NCBI RefSeq assembly: GCF_030272615.1
Contig: NC_081412.1
Coordinates: 541,774,335 to 541,838,334 of the forward strand
Length of the DNA: 64,000 nt
Direction of reading: 5' to 3'
Source: Cryptomeria japonica
Lineage: Eukaryota > Streptophyta > Pinopsida > Cupressales > Cupressaceae
A program made the position numbers and the translations under genes. Within the stretch, counting starts at the first letter, position 1. Every line of letters starts with the position of its first letter. The notes beneath the pieces were generated by a model. The model did no database searches, had not been told where the DNA came from, and saw only the letters and a program-made list of their open reading frames with translations. Below are positions 48,201 through 60,616 of the stretch, piece by piece.

Positions 48201-50766
48201 ATCTGTTAAACAAAAGGATGGAATTGGACAAAATTGCAACCAGAAAATTTGGAAGTGTTCGAGGAAAAAGTTAGTTCAGTTCTGACTATTTTTAATCTTG
48301 TAAAGCAAATTATAACCCAAAAAGAGGGTAATGGAGTGGCCGTAGATATTTTTGGCAAACAATGGTAGCTGACTTTTTATTATGTGCAATTATTTGGACG
48401 TGGAAGCTATCAAGTGCAGTTAAAATTCGGATGCAGAGGCATGTTAGGTGCTATTTATTCCTCATGTTTCTGATACTAAAGGGTTTTCTATAAACATCTT
48501 TGTATCCAGCCATATCATATCCAAAGTCTTCTAAAAGATATCATATACTACACCTGCATCATTATCCATGCAATCCTCCTTTATGAAATTTTATTAAAAT
48601 AAACCAAATGCTTTATATTAGGCATGCATTTATTCAGAGGAATGCATCAGCATGATGCTTCTCAATAGCCAATTTTTATGGCAAAACTAATGTGTTACAT
48701 GTTATAAAATATTCCATTCAAATTGAGAATGTGAAAAGACAGTAGAAAGAGTCCATGAAGTACCAAATTGTACGAATATCAACATGTAACCCCTTGTTAC
48801 CAACTTACCACAGTCCAGATGATAAATTACAGATGGAAACAAGCCTGAATAATGCCTTATTTAAAGGGAAATAAACATTAGACTATTTCTAAGAAATTGT
48901 ACATCAGTGGCAAAATCTAGAATGTAAATGGAGTTGCTATAAGTTGTAGTTACATCCTTATGTTAAAACGCATCTAGTGCTCTACAAATTTTTCTTGAAG
49001 AAAGTACTTGTTGAATACTGTAAACTCTCAAATTATGTAGATGTGAAATAGACCACCATTCACCTCTAAGAACCATTCATGAGAGTGGGGAAATAAAGAA
49101 ACGTATAAAATAGAGTGTTTGACAATGATAACAGGGGGGCCTATCGGAAATCTGCAATAGTCGAAGGGAATCTTGCATCATCATAGACAATGGGTGTATT
49201 GAATGGAGAAAAATTATTATGATAATAGAATAATAAGTTACTGAATTGGTCCTGGTAGAAAACCTGATGTGTGAAACCATGTATAGCTCAAATTTGGTCG
49301 GTAATAGGCACTTTAGTGGGATATATCTCCTTAAAAGGATTAAGAAGTCCATAAACAACCCCTGGGCCCAATAAGAAGTCATGACTTGGTAAAACATTGA
49401 TAAAACAATGTCTGTAAAGAGGATATAAGCATGCATTTGAATTAGAGCTAGCCTAATCTCTTAAACTAGAAAAGAACACCCATCTGTCATAAATGCATTT
49501 AAATACACAAGAGAACACTTTAAAATTATTCTTATGTAGTGTGCAGTCTTCCTTATCTAAAGTGCAATTTTTTGTGTTGTTATTATTTGTCACTAGAGTT
49601 TATCGATATGGGATGTGGTAGCTTGTTTTGGTATACATTTGCCTTGAGCTTCTTGTCCTAACTGCATCGTTATCACAAAATAACATCATCTTGAGGTCTA
49701 TATCTATCTTTTGACCATGTAAAATGGTTGTTTGGGTAGATTCTATGATCGACCCATTTCACATGCAAAAAATTGTAGTTTTTAAGTTAATATATTGCAT
49801 TCTGTTTCTATTTGATATTGAAGAAGTTATATTTCATTGTGATTAAATGTTGATTGTATCGTATGGTGTACTGACCATAACTTCTTCTATAATGGCTTGT
49901 AATGTAATCATAATATTGTGATGATTGGACGAAGAGATAGCATTACTAACCAAATGAACATAAGTCCCAGAGTGATCTTGTAGAGTAATTGCTGTCATAT
50001 CTATGGTATGGAGAATGTTGAGGATGTTGGTGTTAGTTTTCTTAAATGGCATGAGTCATTTTTATGATTGTAAATACAAACCTGTGTATGATTCATGTGG
50101 GTCACAAATTTCCTTGCTGGTTATATGCCCTATATCCCATGTGACCATAATGGACATGGTAGGCTGTTGCATATTGGTGCTCAGCATATTTGCATTTATG
50201 GCCTCCTTAAGTAACTCTTGGCAGGGTCGTCTCCCTTTAGAAATAGAGATGCATAGGTGTCCTTCACATTTGTGACTTGGTTTAATTTATCGTACAATCT
50301 TGCATGTGTATTGCATAACTAAATCTTTTGGAAATTTAATGATGATTATTTGATTAAAGTGAAGAAATCATGTGGTCTTAGAGGGATAAAGTGATTCACT
50401 TTTCTGTCTGTTTTGACTTTTTCAAAATACTAAACTTATGGAAAGGGTTGATAAATCTCATTCTAATCTCTAACATATGCTTCAGACCAACCATAGAGGA
50501 AGAGGCTATATGAGTCCTATATAATGAGTAGGATGATACATAATAATCAAAATAATTATAAAACACCTTTCCTGTTTCCTTTTATTGACCCCATAAGTTA
50601 GATAAGCAATAATAGAGGAGAGAAAGAAGTGCAAGTAGTAGCTCTTGGTTGAGTCTCTAGGGTGTTTCAAATATCCAAATTGCTAATTGCATCCTTTAAT
50701 GCTTGAAATCTTCATGAATTGGGGAAGTTATTCTTTTCTAGCTAGATACTAGTTGTCTACTTTGTT
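45233..50766. other. AT-rich intergenic DNA
   Basis: No coding region, RNA gene or complete transposon was recognised on either strand. A frame at 45863-46141 (with CDCVCSSMEIHHLPFAAIP) has coding-like composition but no assignment. A 69-bp tandem pair lies at about 47010-47147. Confidence 0.5.
47010..47147. repeat. 69-bp tandem duplication
   Basis: Two nearly identical copies of a unit running from CTATACATT to ATGTATGGTAGATTTCTC lie head to tail. Confidence 0.8.
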
Positions 50767-50976
50767 GTGAGCATGTATTTGACACAGCTTGTGTATGGTA
50801 ACAATAACTTAATGTTTGATAAAAAAAGCTACATCGATCTTGGCAAAACTATAACAGTTAAACAAGCAAATAAGTATGTATGGGATGCGGTTGCTTGTTT
50901 CTTGGAAGTTGGATGGATGGCCTTGAAGGCTGGGGCCAATGATTCTGCTATTATTCAAATGAGACTTAACAAGTAG
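50767..50976 (+). CDS. Possible exon, function unknown
   Basis: A 69-residue frame (MSMYLTQLVYGNNNLMFDKK, then SYIDLGKTITVKQANKYVWD, then AVACFLEVGWMALKAGANDS) ends MRLNK at a TAG. Its amino-acid balance is that of a soluble protein segment, unlike the chance frames around it, and it is not repetitive. I do not recognise the family. It could be the last exon of a gene or a pseudogene piece. No partner exons were found in the neighbouring kilobases. Confidence 0.3.
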   Translation: MSMYLTQLVYGNNNLMFDKKSYIDLGKTITVKQANKYVWDAVACFLEVGWMALKAGANDSAIIQMRLNK

Positions 50977-51369
50977 GAAAGTGGGATAATTTTCCTCTAA
51001 ATTTTCTCAGTCCTCTCGACTCAAACCCAAATTATGATTTGAGTTGTTGAAGATTTAGAAGAGTATTTTTTGTGGTTTATTGTTTTACAGAGACACAACA
51101 AATGATCCAAAATACACTACCTAATTTGTAATTATCAATTACTGCTACTTTGGCTATGGCTATACTTGAAAATATGTACATATATTTGTGTTTGGATTAT
51201 TTATGTTGCATCAAAACTACACTCGTTCAGTGAAATCAGGCATTAAACTTGAATGATTTAATGCTGAAATAGTGATATTTATGACTTGATATACTTCAAC
51301 AAAAAAGAAAAAGAAAGAAATATATCCATTTTCTTTGGCCTTTATGGATTCCTGAAGGCCCTATACTCT

Positions 51370-51480
51370 TTTAGGATAGTAAGGGGCCCTACCCCTACTA
51401 TACCATATAAAGTGGGGGGCCTATGCTCTATTATACCGTATAAAGCGGGGGCCCTATCCTCTATAATATAATGGGTACCT
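51370..51480. repeat. Short tandem repeat of about 45 bp
   Basis: The pattern GGGCCCTA..CTATACCATATAAAG recurs two to three times with changes, alternating GGGGGCC and TATAAAG blocks. Confidence 0.65.
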
Positions 51481-52536
51481 CATTTTTCATTGGCAATGGT
51501 TACCCAACCACTAACCCCTACTGTTACCGTTATCCACTACCTTTCTGGTGGTGGTGGTGGCAATGGCTGTGGTTGTGGTTGTGGCCATCTAGCGATCATG
51601 ATGCACCATGGTATTCATCGATGGATGTTACATAATTGAAGTTTTGACTTTCAAATGAGGATTATTTGTTGCTTGTGCAATGTACCATCGTCTCAAATGA
51701 ATAACAATAGTGTTGTGACATTTTCACACATCGCCCCATTGTAAATGGGGACCCCCTTCTTTTTGGGCCCTCTCGATCTTTTGGTTTGCGTTTTTGGGGT
51801 CTTTTCATAGTAGTCTTGTCAGTCTCTCTGCTTTGCAAGTGTTTGGGGGTCACATTGATCAAGTTTGCTCTTCGTTTGGACGAGTTTTATGAAGTCTAGG
51901 GTCTGTTTTGTCCCTTTTTAGGGTTTCTGCCTTCTATCCTAGATTTTAGGGGGTTTCTGTTAGGGTTTTGAAAAAACTGAACATACGACTGGAATTAGGA
52001 CCCTTTAAGGAACCTCCCAGTAAAATTTGAGCCAAAACGGAGCAACTTTCTATTTTTAGAACGTTCCTATTTTTTAGGGATTTTACCGAGTCCCGGATTG
52101 GTCTAATTTTGCCAAAAATCAAACTTCCTATTTTTAGTAAGTGTTTTTTTGACCTATTTTGCCCAAACCTTGACATTTTGAAACACTTACTATTTGGGAA
52201 AATCTATTTTTGGTAGGATCTTCACAGGAAAACACTGAACGTTGAATATCTTCGAAGATGCTGAAGACTGAACGTTCCCAAAGACCATTTCTAAATCCGG
52301 AAAAGTCAGAAGGCAGACAAGTTGGATAAAAAATGGTTAAGTTTGGAACTCCTATTCCAGAAGAGGAAAGCATGCAAAATCATCCAAGTTCAGAAATTCA
52401 CATCAATCCACCAATGTCATTTTGATCCGAAAATGGCCTGAAATTTGATCAAGTCTGGAAATTTGGAAGATCTTCCAAAATCCAGAATTTGCATTATGAT
52501 TCCTATGGACCTGAAAGCACTCTCAAACACCCTGAC

Positions 52537-52608
52537 AATATATATGAAATATAACTTGAAGTATAAGTGATGCCACTTATACTTAAATGTTATATTTCAT
52601 ATATATAT
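52537..52608. repeat. 72-bp near-perfect palindrome
   Basis: TATATATGAAATATAAC and later AGTATAAGTG pair with CACTTATACT and GTTATATTTCATATATA on the other side, leaving only a few unpaired bases at the centre. CCTGAC flanks it directly at 52531-52536 and 52609-52614. This fits a tiny foldback insertion, or a long hairpin. Confidence 0.85.
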
Positions 52609-52629
52609 CCTGACGAAGAGCCTAAAATG

Positions 52630-52890
52630 ATGGAAAAATCCATGAATCCATGAATCCATAGACATGGCAAAAATGCGCCCAAGTCTGGAGTCAGGCGCTG
52701 AAATGAGAAAGCCAAGGAGAGGTGGAAAAATCTCATGTCCATGGACAAAGCAAAAATGCGCCCAAGTTTGGAGTCAGGCGCTGAAATGAGATAGCCAAGG
52801 AGGTGGAAAAATCCGTCAGTCCAGGGACAAAGCAAAAATGCGCCCTAGACTGGAGTCAGGCGCTGAAATGAGATTCTCAAGGACAGAGGG
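52630..52890 (+). repeat. 83-bp tandem repeat, about three copies
   Basis: GCAAAAATGCGCCC occurs at 52667, 52750 and 52832, each followed by a GGAGTCAGGCGCTGAAATGA block. The period is 82-83 bp. The array lies inside the LTR-like region. Confidence 0.88.
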
Positions 52891-54053
52891 AAAATCCATG
52901 AATCTTTGGCATGGTGAGAATTCCACCCAAGACTAAAAAATTGAAATTTTGCCTAAGGCATGGAATCCAAGGAGTCTAGGAGGAATAAAAGGCAAAATTC
53001 CCCTCGGGCAAATTTTTGAATTTGCTATTTTTAGACACCAAATTTCGACCAAGTGTGGAAAATTTTATAGATTCGGAATCAGGGTGAAATTCTTCATCCA
53101 ATGAACCCGGATCCTAAATTTTAGGAGGATCACTAAAAAATAGGGATGTTGAAAAGGAGACATGGACAATTCACAAAACAATGAATTCCTTCCTCGGGAG
53201 GAATTTCCGCTTCGACCTTGTGGAGGGCGCCAAAATGAGCAGTGCACAAAGAGATGAATTCCTTTATCCAGGAAGAATTGCACCCAAGAAGAAGAAATTC
53301 TTGGAAAAGGTGAAAATTTGGCTTAGTGTTGGAAATTCTTTCCTTCGGGACAAAATTCCAAGCAAGGAAGAAATCACACCCAAGGATGAACTGAACATAA
53401 AATTTCTAAGGCAAGGAAGGAATCAGGGATGAACTGAACAAGAAATTTCCCCCCCAGGGGAAAATTTGAAAAATCCATTCTCAGGCATCCAATCACATCC
53501 AAATTTCAAAAGTTTTACAGATTTGGATTCGTAGGAGAGTTCTCTTCCTCCTGGACTTGAAACCCTAATTTGTGCAAAATTCCTAAAAAATAGGAGATGT
53601 TGGAAAATCATTGAAAATCTTTTCCAGAGCAAGGCAAGTTCAAAAACTTCAAGAAAATATTTCTAGCGTCAGAGATTCTCCCTCTTGAAGTTTTCTCTCT
53701 CCAGGGTTTTTTTTCTCGCCAAGTGGCAGTCGAGTCAATGGACGTTGAATTAATGAAGCATCTCTCTGCATGCAGCTGTCACATTTATGGCATTATGACA
53801 GATTCCTTTTGCATGCAGTCGTCACATTCAGAAGATGATGGTGCATTTATGGCATCATGGGCGATTTTTGCATGAAGGTACATTCATTGCATAGTGGACA
53901 CTTCTGGAATGTAATTAATTGTAATGGGATGGAATTAATTGTATATGGGCATGATGGGTTATTAATTGGAGATTCCCACCTTGTTGCATCTTGTGTGGAG
54001 AATCTTTTGGGCAAACCCTAATTAGGGTTTTGCATGTAATCATGGCCCAAGGC

Positions 54054-54064
54054 CTATATAAAGG
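54054..54064 (+). promoter_or_regulatory. TATA box of the LTR-like remnant
   Basis: CTATATAAAGG is followed after about 10 bp by a palindrome (CCTCATTTGTAAATGAGG), an arrangement common just before the transcription start in plant LTRs. Confidence 0.6.
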
Positions 54065-54600
54065 GGTGACCCCCCTCATTTGTAAATGAGGGAGCTTTGT
54101 ATGAAATTGTTGTGATACGTTTTGAGATAATAACAGTGAAACATTGTTCTCTGATGGTGTCCACTTAAATTATTTTTTCAAAGCTTGCATGGTTTCACCT
54201 TCCTCACTTACATTAGAAGTAGTAAAGTGCTTTGATTTCAATGGAAAATGTAATGGTGTTTGATGAATTTCCATGGTGGATATTTTTTGCATCTTGCTGA
54301 TTGTAAGTTGTAGTGTAAAGTTAGCTTGAACCCCCTAAATTTGTGCTAAGTTCGATTGTAGATGGTCGTTTGGATTGCATCGTTTTTGGGTATTCAAATG
54401 TACTTTCTCTATTTGAAAATCCTCTAGCATCCCCAGAAGATTGCACTGGTTCTTGTAGAGTTGTAGTTGATCTTGGCGAAGCAAAGCTTGGTTTATTTGG
54501 AATTTGTCCACCAGAGCACTATTCATTGTTATCACTGTGCTTAGGAGTAGATTTAGATCCTTTTGAACCCTTTCCTTTTTTTTTCAGTTCATTTTAGTCC

Positions 54601-56382
54601 GTTCGAAGCAACATCATCGCAAAATTGTCATATCCGATGATGGAGTTCTAGCCACAACAAAGAGGTGAAAGAATGATGAAAACGTAAGGCCCCTTGGATT
54701 ACCAGCAATCACATCAGCCAACTGAGTCACGTCCACACATCGAAGGAACCTTGGAGTCGACTGTTTGAACTTCTTGCAATCTTAGCATGCAATCGTACTT
54801 TGATCAAGAGAGAGTGAAGTGACCGTTAGGCAACTTTATTCTGTGTTCGACGTTGTCATAAAAAACACGTCAACAAGTAGTCTTCATCAATGAAAAGTCA
54901 GAACTTCATAATATCCAACCATTGATACCATGGAGGTAGGGTTCGCCAATCTAAACAGATTGCCAATGAAATCAATAGTGGACCCTTGGCCCTACCTTTC
55001 TAATTGGGTATTTGCTAGAATGAGATCCATCCCTATGCATTGCATTATACATTACACCTCATGTAGAAGATCTAAATTGTCTAACTAGAAAAAATTTCCC
55101 TTCATTTGTTGAATGAAAGTTGGTATCAACTTTATGTATATTATTTAAAACTAGTATACCTATATTTAAAATATATATGTAAAATATGCCGAGAGATATC
55201 TTATAATAGAAAAAAATCATCTCTAAATTAAATGCTCTTCTAAAATACTAAACACCAAGAATACAAATCCATTAAAGTCCTACATACTATGAATCGAGCT
55301 GGAAACAAGTGGTGAGGGTTCTATTTTATTTGGAGTAATAAAATAACACCTCCACAAAAGCTGAAATAGGGCATATTTCATGCATTTACCTGCCATTTGA
55401 ATGTCAAATTGTTTCAAAAATGATTTTTTTGTTTACTGACATTTTGATGCCATTGACATTTTTGGGCATAATTTTTTTTTATTATACTAGTATACCTATA
55501 TTTTGAAAAATATATGTAAAATATGCGGAGAGATATCATTTTCTAGAAGACTTCACCCTTACTATAACTGCGTTCCTTACCCTATTTGATTATTAACACT
55601 AATTCAAATATTTGCATTAGATTGACAGAGATGCCTCTAGATGGATTGGAGATCATGTTATAATTCCAAAAGCATGTCACATATTTTATTATCAAAGGAT
55701 CAAATATATATGCATAGGTCACAAATTTGAAAAAAGATCTTAATTTAGTTTAAATAACATTTGATTGTTGAGTTGTTTAATTATTTTAATATATTGTTTA
55801 ATTACTTATAAGGATTTGTCTTCATCTATCATGCCACCCTTGATTAATAATGGTTGTCCAATTTTTTAATTATTCCAATATTTTGTTTAATTACTTATAA
55901 TTATTTGTCTCCATTTGTCATGATACTCTTGATTAATAATGGATTTCCATTCTACATTTTTGATAACATAGTATTTGGACCTAGATTTCTATGATATTTC
56001 TCTAGATCCATGTATAGTATTTAAATGTGTTTATTAGATGAAGCAAATTGTATCAATTAAATAGTGAAGCAAAGAGTGCATCTTACACAAATAAGACTAC
56101 ATTGATGTGCACTCTGCTCCATCAATAACAGTTATAAGAATTCTTAAGAATCTCTAAAGATAATGGCAATGTATATACATGTCTATGTTTGTGTGTGATG
56201 CAACTCTAGTCTGCATAAAAAAAGTAGCAACTGCATTACAAAATAAATAGCAACAATTGCATTGTATCTCAATACAAGGATATAAAGAAGATATATATAC
56301 ACTAAATAGAGCATGCCACTTGTACTTTTCATTCCTTTAAAAAAATGTCTATTAACTTTTGGCAACAAAAGCCACCAACCTA
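54601..56382. other. AT-rich intergenic DNA
   Basis: No gene was found. A 51-bp segment (ACTAGTATACCTATATT to GAGAGATATC) occurs twice in direct orientation, at 55150-55200 and 55486-55537, about 340 bp apart. This may be a local duplication or the ends of a small insertion. Confidence 0.5.
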
Positions 56383-56575
56383 GGGTAAAGACCATAATCA
56401 TAACCTTAATTTAACCCTAACCATAACCTAAAATTAACCCTAAACTTATGTGAACTCTAACCATAATTTAACATTGACCCTAACCTTAAATCAATAATTT
56501 TCTCTTAATTAAACCCTAACCTATCCTCAGTCATAACCCTAATTAAACTTGAACCCTAACCCTAATCCTAACGAT
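56383..56575. repeat. Degenerate telomere-like repeats
   Basis: Variants of CCCTAAC, CCATAAC and CCTTAAC follow each other for about 190 bp, for example AACCCTAACCCTAATCCTAA near 56550. This resembles decayed interstitial plant telomeric DNA (CCCTAAA). Confidence 0.6.
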
Positions 56576-56639
56576 ATTTGAATTGAAGTGTCATTTAACC
56601 TTAACTCAAAGATTTATCCTATAAATTGATTTGAACATC

Positions 56640-57450
56640 TTGATTAATTTTAGAATGAATTAATTTCTTCGGGTTTTACATTATGTTTAATTAGAAGATT
56701 TATTGTCCATTTTTATATAGGTTTAATCGAAACAATAAAAATCATATCAAAATAAGGATTAATTTTTGAATGTACTAACATTGTGTTCATTTTAGCTATT
56801 TGCTATTAAAAAGAGTTCTATATAATTTCAATTAAAACATAGAAAAAATTATAATGAAGATTATTTTTGAAATGCATTAATATTTTCATGTTTACATTGC
56901 CTTTATTTTAGTATGTTTGTTGTTAATGAGAATTTTATATAAGTATAATCAAAACAATGAAAAAATCAATATGAGAATTAATTTTGGAATGTACTAATTT
57001 CTTCACATTTTTCATTGTGTTTATTTTAACAGGTTTGTTTTGATAAGAATTCTATATAGGTTTAATTGAAACACGGAGAAAACCAAAATGATAATTAATT
57101 TTGGAATGTACTAAATTTTTCACCTTATACATTGTGTTCATTTTAGTAGGTTTTGTTGTAAAAAGAATTCTTGATAAAAATGAAGATTAATTTTGGAATG
57201 CACTAATTTTTTGAGTCTTTTTTACATTGCAAGTTTGTTGTCAACAATAAGAATTCTGTATAGATTTAATTGAAACAATAAAAAATCATAATCAATCCAT
57301 CAATTTGGAATGTACTAATTTCTTCCCCTTTTATCCTTTTTCATTGTCTTTATTTTAGTTGTCAATAAGAATTCTATATAGATTTAATCATAACATTAGG
57401 AAAATCAAAATGAAGATTAATTTGAAATATATTAATTGTTTTACCTTTTA
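56640..57450. repeat. Old tandem repeat of roughly 115 bp
   Basis: A diverged unit recurs about seven times. It is marked by AATTCTATATAGGTTTAAT (near 56710, 56818, 56933, 57053, 57255 and 57373, with a weaker copy near 57168), then GATTAATTTTGGAATGTACT and a CATTGTGTTTATTTTAG block. Spacing is about 108-120 bp. Confidence 0.78.
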
Positions 57451-58809
57451 CATTATATTCATTTTAATGGATTCATATAAAATATTTATAAGTAAAGCCT
57501 CCTCGGATCCCATAAACATAACATTATTACATATTTCTTGTGAACAACATACCTATACAAGAAAAGAAACACATATACACCCTATACTAAAACAACATCT
57601 ACATAAGATACTCCACATTTTCTATAGATCAGAGAATGCCAAGAACATGTCAATCAATTATAGGTCAAGTATTTCAGGCTGTACATCCTTAAAACATGTA
57701 TTGTTTTTTCCAACTCCATTCATGATCTCAATCATTTTCATCAGTCACTCAAGACATAGTGCACAACGTTCAAACAAATCTTTGGGGTTTACCTTGTGCA
57801 ACTGCTTTCGAAACTCATTGACCTCTTCAGGATTGAAGGATGAACTACTAGAGCCATCTCAATTTGCATGACTGGTCTCAATCTCCTGACTAAGTTTTGA
57901 CATCATTGACACATATTTCTTGAAGGGGATTTGGAATTTATTCGACAAGAAATTCAAGTAATTACCAGAGTTGTAGCAGCCAAGAGATTTTTTATAGCCA
58001 TTTTCTTTACCATGAAGTGAAAGTCCCCATAATCGCTCATGCCAACCATACACTTTTACATGGTAAGAAAAAAATCCGCAATATGCAGTTTTGAATGAGA
58101 CTTGGAAAAATAAGATGAACAAAACTCTATTCAGCTAAAGAATCCTGGGTCTTGCGATTTAAACACTACTAACATACATTTTGCAAACTTGCACAACCTC
58201 AATACTAAAATCAAATTCTTTTTTTTCTCAGGATGTGTGTGAAGGCTTTAACAATTATTTTCTTAAACAATCTTAACAAAGGGTTTCAAATACCTTTACC
58301 TTTAAACGAGTCCACAGTAGACGACTCCAATGCTTCAGATTCAATCAATTTTATTGTTGAAATGCAAATAGAGGTTTGTCAATGAAAAGCACAATCTATA
58401 GCCGTAAAAAAGGTACTAATATTTTCTCAACTCTCCCAAATTACGACCATGCAAAATAAATATTAAGGTTGAATTTATTGCCCTCAATCTTCTTCTGACA
58501 AATTTCAATTGGAGGCAATGACATTTTATGACACTAGGCGACGAATTTCTATTTTGGGAGGCTGGGCGATCATATATTCCTCCATTGGCGGCTAATGCAG
58601 GCGTTTAAATTCAACTCCACTACCCTACTAGGAAATTGGATGTCAAATTCATCTTGAAATGTTTTTTTGTTCATGGATGATATTGATTCCATTGTAGATC
58701 ATCTTTGATGAAATAATAAATAATTAACTTAATTATAGTTATAATCTTGATATTATGAAAAACATTTATAATATTTAAATTATGTAGAATAACTAAATTA
58801 ATAATATAA
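57451..58809. other. Intergenic DNA without a recognised gene
   Basis: Frames at 57359-57871 (plus) and 57859-58122 (minus) lack family features and codon regularity. The rest is AT-rich with nothing structured that I could see. Confidence 0.5.
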
Positions 58810-59223
58810 CAAGGGATGGCTTCGCATGCGTGGGAGGTTGTAGATTTCAAGCCAGGGCATCCGAGCCCTAGCTCATGAGCGTTGGTTCTCTGTCTGTGCG
58901 TGGTGGGGAGGGTAGTGTGGTCGTTTGCAGGGTGGGGCAGATCCTTTGGCCGATGTGTTTGGTGCTGGTGGTTGCGTCGTGGCTCGTGGGAGGAGTACTG
59001 GTGCAAAGTGTAGCAGGGGTTTGGCTTTGCGGTAGCGTTGGGGGGAGCCTGTGGGGCGAGGGGGGATTTAACCCATTCATTCCCGTTGTAGCGTTTGGGA
59101 GGGGTGGGTGATCGATGTTTGTCATGGTGGGAGTTTTCCTTGCCCTTTTTTGTTAGGGGTGTGGTTTTGCAGTTGGGTGTGATGTCTATTGCTAGTGATG
59201 ATGCCTCAGGGGTTTCACTCAGT

Positions 59224-60616
59224 ATGGATTTTCGAGCAGCGTTGGGCTTGAAATCCCCATCCAAAGGTACTAATACTTTTGTAATAATCATTTTGATCTA
59301 GATCTGGGTATAGCTAGTGCAAGTATGTCCAATGGTTCTTGGATTTTGAAGATTAATGGTTGTCTTGAGAGATGCAAAGAGAGGCCGAAATTGGTAATTC
59401 CACCTGAGATGATTGTTGATGATGTTGAATATTTTTCAAAGCACTCACTTTACTGTAAATTTTTAGGGATGAGGGTTTCTCTGCAATTTCTGGAGAACTG
59501 GGCTCCAAGGGCTTGGGCGCTGGAAGGGGAAATGGATATTATGTTGTTGGCAAACAATTACTTCATGGTTACATTCAATTGCATGGAGGATCACAATAGG
59601 GTCTTCGAGGGAGGCCCGTATTTTCAAAACCAGGTGGGGTTGTTCATCAAATCGTGGCATGCAAGATTTAACCCTTCAGAGGAGCTTTTGAATCATGTCC
59701 CGATGTGGGTTCGATTACCTCGATTTCTGGTGGAATGTTGTTGAGAGGATGTGTTGCGAATGTTAGCTTCGTTGCTTTGGAAGCCTGTTGGACCCTCAAT
59801 GCAAACCCTGGGGAGAAAGGTATTGACTTTTGCTCACATCTGTGTTGAAATTGATCTTAATAATCCTTTGCCAGATGCTATAGATATGTGTGCGGGCTCT
59901 TATTCTTGGGTCCAACAACTTGATTATGAGACTTTACCCTTCCGGTGTTGCCTATGTCATGAGTATGGTCATTTGCAGTGCAAGTGCCCTAGTTTTAAAC
60001 TGGTAGAGCATTAGCCTAAACAACCCTCCTGTAACCTTGATGGGGATGATAAAAGAAAAGCCTCCATGTATGGTGAGGCTGTTGGTGCAGATGGTTTCGT
60101 CCTAGCTAGGACAAGGAACATGAACCGGGTCAAAAGAGGACTTTGCAGAAGAGACAAGAGGAGGATACTTTTAACAGATTTGAAGCTTTGGATGATCTTA
60201 GCCAACAAGAGGTCAATCCAAGAATGCTTCTTTTTGATCAAAGTGTGGTGGGATTGGTTCCTGATAGTGCGAACTTGGATACTTCCTAGGCCCAACAGGA
60301 GGTTGGGAGTCAACAAATGGATACATATCAACAACTAGTGGCTCAGGAGGGACCCATCTCTAGTAATAAAGCGAAGATGGTTGTTGGGGAAGTTTCTCTT
60401 GTAGCACATAATTTGGGCTCTGTTAGGGTTAAAAGTAATAAAATTTCTTTGCATCTTGGCCTTCTTCAGAAGGACATTAAAAAAGGACCTGCGAAGAAGA
60501 TATTGAAGGCTGGCAGAAAGAAGGACTTAGATAAGATCAAATTGATGGGGGAGAATTTGGTTGAGTCAGGGTCAGTAAAGACTCTGGATTCTCATGATTC
60601 TAATCCCCTAAAATGA
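59224..60616 (+). pseudogene. LINE ORF1 (DUF4283 and CCHC zinc knuckle), broken
   Basis: ORF1 encodes the RNA-binding chaperone of plant L1 elements. It likely starts at 59224 (MDFRAALGLKSPSKGTNTF) and shifts frame near 59290. The DUF4283-like domain follows (LERCKERPKLVIPPEMIVDD, LENWAPRAWALEG, HNRVFEGGPYF, MWVRLP), with a second frame change near 59740. The zinc knuckle at 59946-59987 is intact as C-x2-C-x4-H-x4-C (CCLCHEYGHLQCKC). A TAG at 60013 is followed by a lysine-rich tail in other frames up to 60616. At least three lesions make it non-functional. Confidence 0.82.

Larger units (their letters stand above)
51940..54600 (+). mobile_element. LTR-like remnant (possible solo LTR), fossil
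   Basis: The interval has the look of a long gypsy-type LTR read on the plus strand. It is a non-coding, purine-rich 5' part with tandem repeats, then a TATA box at 54054-54064 followed 10 bp on by the small hairpin CCTCATTTGTAAATGAGG. The LTR probably starts near TGTTAGGG at 51958. No second copy and no gag or pol is present in the window, so a solo LTR or a truncated element are both possible. The ends are uncertain and no target duplication was found. Confidence 0.45.

Noticed and set aside
54880-54960. CCATGGTATCA-like primer site near 54930 as evidence for another LTR element
   Set aside because: It is a single short match on the minus strand with no adjacent LTR end or coding region.
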